Positions 46,226 to 48,727 of a DNA stretch of 48,727 nucleotides are shown in pieces. The stretch spans positions 1 through 48,727 of the forward strand of contig CAJXUA010000023.1 of assembly GCA_913060695.1 (NCBI GenBank), written 5' to 3'. Source of the stretch: an uncultured Gammaproteobacteria bacterium. GTDB taxonomy: Bacteria > Pseudomonadota > Gammaproteobacteria > Pseudomonadales > Pseudohongiellaceae. The notes beneath the pieces were generated by a model, which searched no databases, was not told the origin of the DNA, and worked only from the letters and a program-made list of their open reading frames with translations. The position numbers and the translations under genes are program-made. Position 1 is the stretch's first letter; each line of letters starts with the position of its first letter.

Positions 46226-46390
46226 GTGGCGGCGGTGGAGGGGGGCGAAAAGGGGGCGTTTCAACTCTCGCCCCCACTCGACGACCCGACGCACCCGTCG
46301 CCGGCCGGCCCCCTCGAATCACATGGCCCGGTGTCGAGTCGTCGAGTGCGTCGAGTGCCCCCCAAAGTTTCCCCGGGCGAAAAATGGCCA
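46210..46390. other. GC-rich anomalous segment in a gene-free interval
   Basis: The gene-free stretch 45994-46550 holds the possible attC, repeat A and this segment, which is visibly GC-rich. It has G-runs, C-runs, CCGGCCGGCC and repeated TCGAGT/GTCGAG words, unlike the ~50% GC surroundings. Open frames across it on both strands look like composition artefacts and match nothing I know. Short foreign insertion or a chimeric assembly join are both possible. From ~46390 to 46550 I see nothing. Confidence 0.5.
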
Positions 46391-46550
46391 CTCCCTGCGC
46401 TCCAGAACCGGACTATAGAGAACCCCTGTCCGGCACCTTTGACTTTAAAACTATAGATATTTCAGAGAGCAATCCTTTGCGTCTCGGGGAAATGTGGTTG
46501 CGATTTGACCGTTAACTTGTCGATACCATCGAATCAATGAACGCTCAAGC

Positions 46551-48404
46551 TTACCCTTTCGTTTCAGCAATCCAATTATCAACAACGCGTTCTAATATTG
46601 CTAGTGGCAGTGCTCCGCCCCCCAATACCGTGTCGTGAAACGCACGGATATCGAATTTCTCTCCTAGTCCGTTCTTGGCTTTTTCTCGTAACTCAAGAAT
46701 TTTCAACATTCCGATTTTATAACTCGTCGCCTGCCCAGGCGTGACAATATAGCGTTGTATCTCTGATCGAATACTTCCTTCAGACCTCGAAGAATTTTCC
46801 GTAAAGTAATCGAATGCCTGCTGCTCTGTCCAACCTTTGGCGTGAATGCCGGTATCCACTACAAGGCGAACAGCGCGGAACATCTCGTCGTTCAGCCTCC
46901 CAAAGTCTTTGTAGGGATCTTCAAAGCCACCCATCTCCTTCGCTAGGCGCTCGGCATACAAAGCCCAACCTTCGGTATAACTGGTGAATCCAGAAATCTT
47001 GCGAAACTCTGGGACTCCTTCTAACTCTTTTTGGATGGATTTTTGCAAATGGTGGCCAGGAATGCCTTCGTGATAGGCGACGGTCTCCATGGCATATTTC
47101 GGCATGGCATTCATATCTGATAGGTGTGCATAGTAGACGCCAGGCCGTGACCCATCGGCAGTACCTTCCCTATAGTGCTGTGCAGCCCCATCCTGTTCAC
47201 GAAAAGCCTCAACACGTTTTACGACCAATTCGGCCTTAGGCAGCATGCCAAAATAATCTGGCAGTTTGCTCCGCATTGTCGAGATAAACGCCGCGGAATC
47301 ATCCAGATAGCCTTGCCTGCCTTCATCGTCGTTAGCGTAGAGGAAGTCCTTGTCGGTATTGACGTAGTTGAAAAATTCGGGCAATGAGCCTTGGAACCCA
47401 ATCTTTTCTTTAAGGGCTTCCATTTCTTGTTTTATTCGCGCGACCTCGTTTAGTCCAAGAGTGTAAATCTCTTCAGCACTCAGGCTGGTTGTGGTCATGT
47501 TGGCTAATGCGGCTTTATAGTATTCCGCCCCATTGTTCAGCGCTACTACGCCGCGGGGTTGTTGATCGGCGTTCTTAAAGTCGTCTTGCATCCAACTTAT
47601 TAGAGATTGATAGGATGGTTCGAGCGTTTCCAGTAAGGCCGCTTCTACTTCAGACAATAGTTCACTGGCTTTGTCTTCGCCGATTTCATCGGCCTCAAGC
47701 AGGGCCTCAATTTTTCCTTTGGCATCGGCCCATAATGGTGAATCTGTTTCGCTGTCTTGCTCAAAAGGAGCGCCAGAAATTATGTTGGCCGATTCCTGCA
47801 GCACAATCTCATAGGAAAATTGCGGAGGGCGCACGCCCTGTTCCGCGCCGAGTTGCGCGCGCACTAGCAATTGATCAAGCCTTCGCGAGATCCCACCTAT
47901 GCGCGTGATGTAGGCTCGCATTTCGGTTTCGTTTGCAACACTATGAATACTCATCAAGAAATCAGGGAGAAACGAATGCTCTCCATTCATCTGATCGAAT
48001 ATATATGCATGCCTGCGGAACGGCGCCATCGCTAAATCGTTTTCATACTGATAAACCCAAATGTCGTAGGAAATTTTCGCGGAGTTTGTTAAGGCCTCGT
48101 AATCGAAATTGGCTCGTAGATCCTCAACTGTCTGCCCCCAAAAACGAAGCTCCTCGTCCATTGCAGCTTCGCTCGCATCATCGATTTCATCGTACTTTTC
48201 TTTGCGCCCTAGAAAGGTCAAATTCATCGGAGACTTCATCAGAAATTCTTCGTTGCGTTCATCGAACCATAGATTCAAGCGCTCCGTTTCAGTGAGCGCT
48301 ACGCGTGATTCTTGTGCAGTAGTGTTAGTCGCCGTTGGCACAGAGTCTTGCCCGCATGACGACAGCAACACGCTGAGTAGAAAGATCGAAAATGCTGTTT
48401 TCAT
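46551..48404 (-). CDS. DUF885-family lipoprotein metallopeptidase
   Basis: This 617-aa protein has a lipoprotein signal (LLSSC lipobox, Cys near residue 17), so it is probably membrane-anchored in the periplasm. The body matches the DUF885 family of zinc peptidase-like proteins. The zinc motif is HEGIPGHH (His at 445 and Glu 446, within YHEGIPGHHLQ), with a downstream acidic ligand candidate in TSYTEGWALYAERLAKEMG and a conserved YIVTPGQATSYKIG near the C-terminus. The length is typical. ATG 48404 is preceded by AAGGACGAG; an upstream ATG-like frame to 48422 lacks support. It is flanked by ~135-bp direct repeats. The substrate, probably small peptides, is unproven. Confidence 0.9.
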   Translation of the reverse strand: MKTAFSIFLLSVLLSSCGQDSVPTATNTTAQESRVALTETERLNLWFDERNEEFLMKSPMNLTFLGRKEKYDEIDDASEAAMDEELRFWGQTVEDLRANFDYEALTNSAKISYDIWVYQYENDLAMAPFRRHAYIFDQMNGEHSFLPDFLMSIHSVANETEMRAYITRIGGISRRLDQLLVRAQLGAEQGVRPPQFSYEIVLQESANIISGAPFEQDSETDSPLWADAKGKIEALLEADEIGEDKASELLSEVEAALLETLEPSYQSLISWMQDDFKNADQQPRGVVALNNGAEYYKAALANMTTTSLSAEEIYTLGLNEVARIKQEMEALKEKIGFQGSLPEFFNYVNTDKDFLYANDDEGRQGYLDDSAAFISTMRSKLPDYFGMLPKAELVVKRVEAFREQDGAAQHYREGTADGSRPGVYYAHLSDMNAMPKYAMETVAYHEGIPGHHLQKSIQKELEGVPEFRKISGFTSYTEGWALYAERLAKEMGGFEDPYKDFGRLNDEMFRAVRLVVDTGIHAKGWTEQQAFDYFTENSSRSEGSIRSEIQRYIVTPGQATSYKIGMLKILELREKAKNGLGEKFDIRAFHDTVLGGGALPLAILERVVDNWIAETKG

Positions 48405-48547
48405 TGTCTCGTCCTTATACACTTTTTATAACTAACTAGCGGGGTCACTGGAGTCTCAGGTCTACACGGTGAACCAGCGAAACTGAATCTGTTAAAAATC
48501 ACATCGAATATCTTTAGCAGGTTTTCTCAAGCAAATTAACACTACAA

Positions 48548-48682
48548 GGGAATCTAATAGTACATAGGGAAAAATTACAATAACTTATTCCACTCGCTCT
48601 GATCGAGCTCTCGCCCATGGGTGCAAGCAGGATAAGTTGGTTTATCAGACTGCTCGGTGTCGAATTCCAGAGAGACTGGCCG
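48548..48682. repeat. ~135-bp diverged direct repeat, copy B, at the contig end
   Basis: This is the second copy of the repeat at 46093-46225, in the same orientation, about 2.45 kb away and upstream of the DUF885 gene. It ends exactly where the sequencing adapter begins. No gene is seen between the DUF885 start and the window end. Confidence 0.65.
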
Positions 48683-48727
48683 CTGTCTCTTATACACATC
48701 TCCGAGCCCACGAGACAGGCAGAAATC
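48683..48727. other. Illumina Nextera adapter read-through (not genomic)
   Basis: CTGTCTCTTATACACATCT is the Tn5 mosaic end used in Nextera libraries. It is followed by the read-2 tail (CCGAGCCCACGAGAC), an 8-nt index AGGCAGAA and the first bases (ATC) of the P7 arm. The minus-strand frame across it gives MGSEMCIRDS, a known adapter-derived peptide. These 45 bases should be trimmed. Confidence 0.97.

Noticed and set aside
46128-46515. Overlapping frames on both strands through the GC-rich island
   Set aside because: Proline- and glycine-rich composition artefacts, no ribosome site and no recognisable domain.
48514-48711. Minus-strand 65-codon frame at the right end
   Set aside because: Its first residues (MGSEMCIRDS) come from the Nextera adapter.
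1-48727. tRNA, rRNA or riboswitch genes
   Set aside because: None of the gaps between genes shows a cloverleaf, rRNA core or recognisable riboswitch sequence by eye.

Overview
The window looks like one complete draft contig from a marine-type gammaproteobacterium of roughly 50% GC. This rests on the gene families seen: a two-partner secretion adhesin, RAYT transposase with REP palindromes, a Tat-exported GMC dehydrogenase, a 7TMR-DISM sensor and a DUF885 lipoprotein peptidase. I did not place it taxonomically. Both ends are assembly or library limits. Base 1 lies in a sequence that recurs at 2566, and the last 45 bases are Illumina Nextera adapter.

Region 1 (1-18814, all +) is a tight surface-protein cluster. 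It encodes a 5'-truncated leucine-rich repeat (LRR) protein, a 163-aa single-domain protein, a 1698-aa protein with eight cadherin-like repeats, a 521-aa relative of that protein lacking the repeats, an O-antigen ligase/polymerase-like membrane protein, and a 1951-aa LRR giant. Five of these six products share one ~130-residue beta-rich, cohesin-like domain. Both LRR giants end in paired dockerin/EF-hand-like repeats. This is the best candidate for an undescribed system: an exported matrix or adhesion system with its own glycan ligase. The cohesin/dockerin comparison is an inference.

Region 2 (18.8-28.9 kb) is ordinary accessory metabolism and signalling: a GFA/CENP-V-like protein, an MDR oxidoreductase with a divergent LysR regulator, a membrane MutS-like ATPase, a PEBP-family protein, a Tat-exported gluconate-dehydrogenase-type pair (subunit 3 plus GMC flavoprotein), and a 7TMR-DISM/PAS sensor without a recognisable catalytic output domain.

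Region 3 (28.99-42.78 kb) is a TpsA/TpsB pair. The 3991-aa exoprotein joins a haemagglutinin-type TPS domain, an FG-GAP-like segment, fifteen YDG repeats and a ~950-aa helical/coiled-coil C-terminus. Its FhaC-type transporter overlaps it by 4 bp.

Region 4 (42.8-48.7 kb) is mobile and patchy. It holds a RAYT broken by one in-frame amber codon, ~118-bp MITE-like elements, a secreted protein of unknown function, two small genes separated by an integron attC-like site, a GC-rich anomaly, and a DUF885 lipoprotein gene flanked by ~135-bp diverged direct repeats. REP or MITE palindromes sit at all four convergent gene junctions and in two cases supply the 3' end of the adjoining reading frame.
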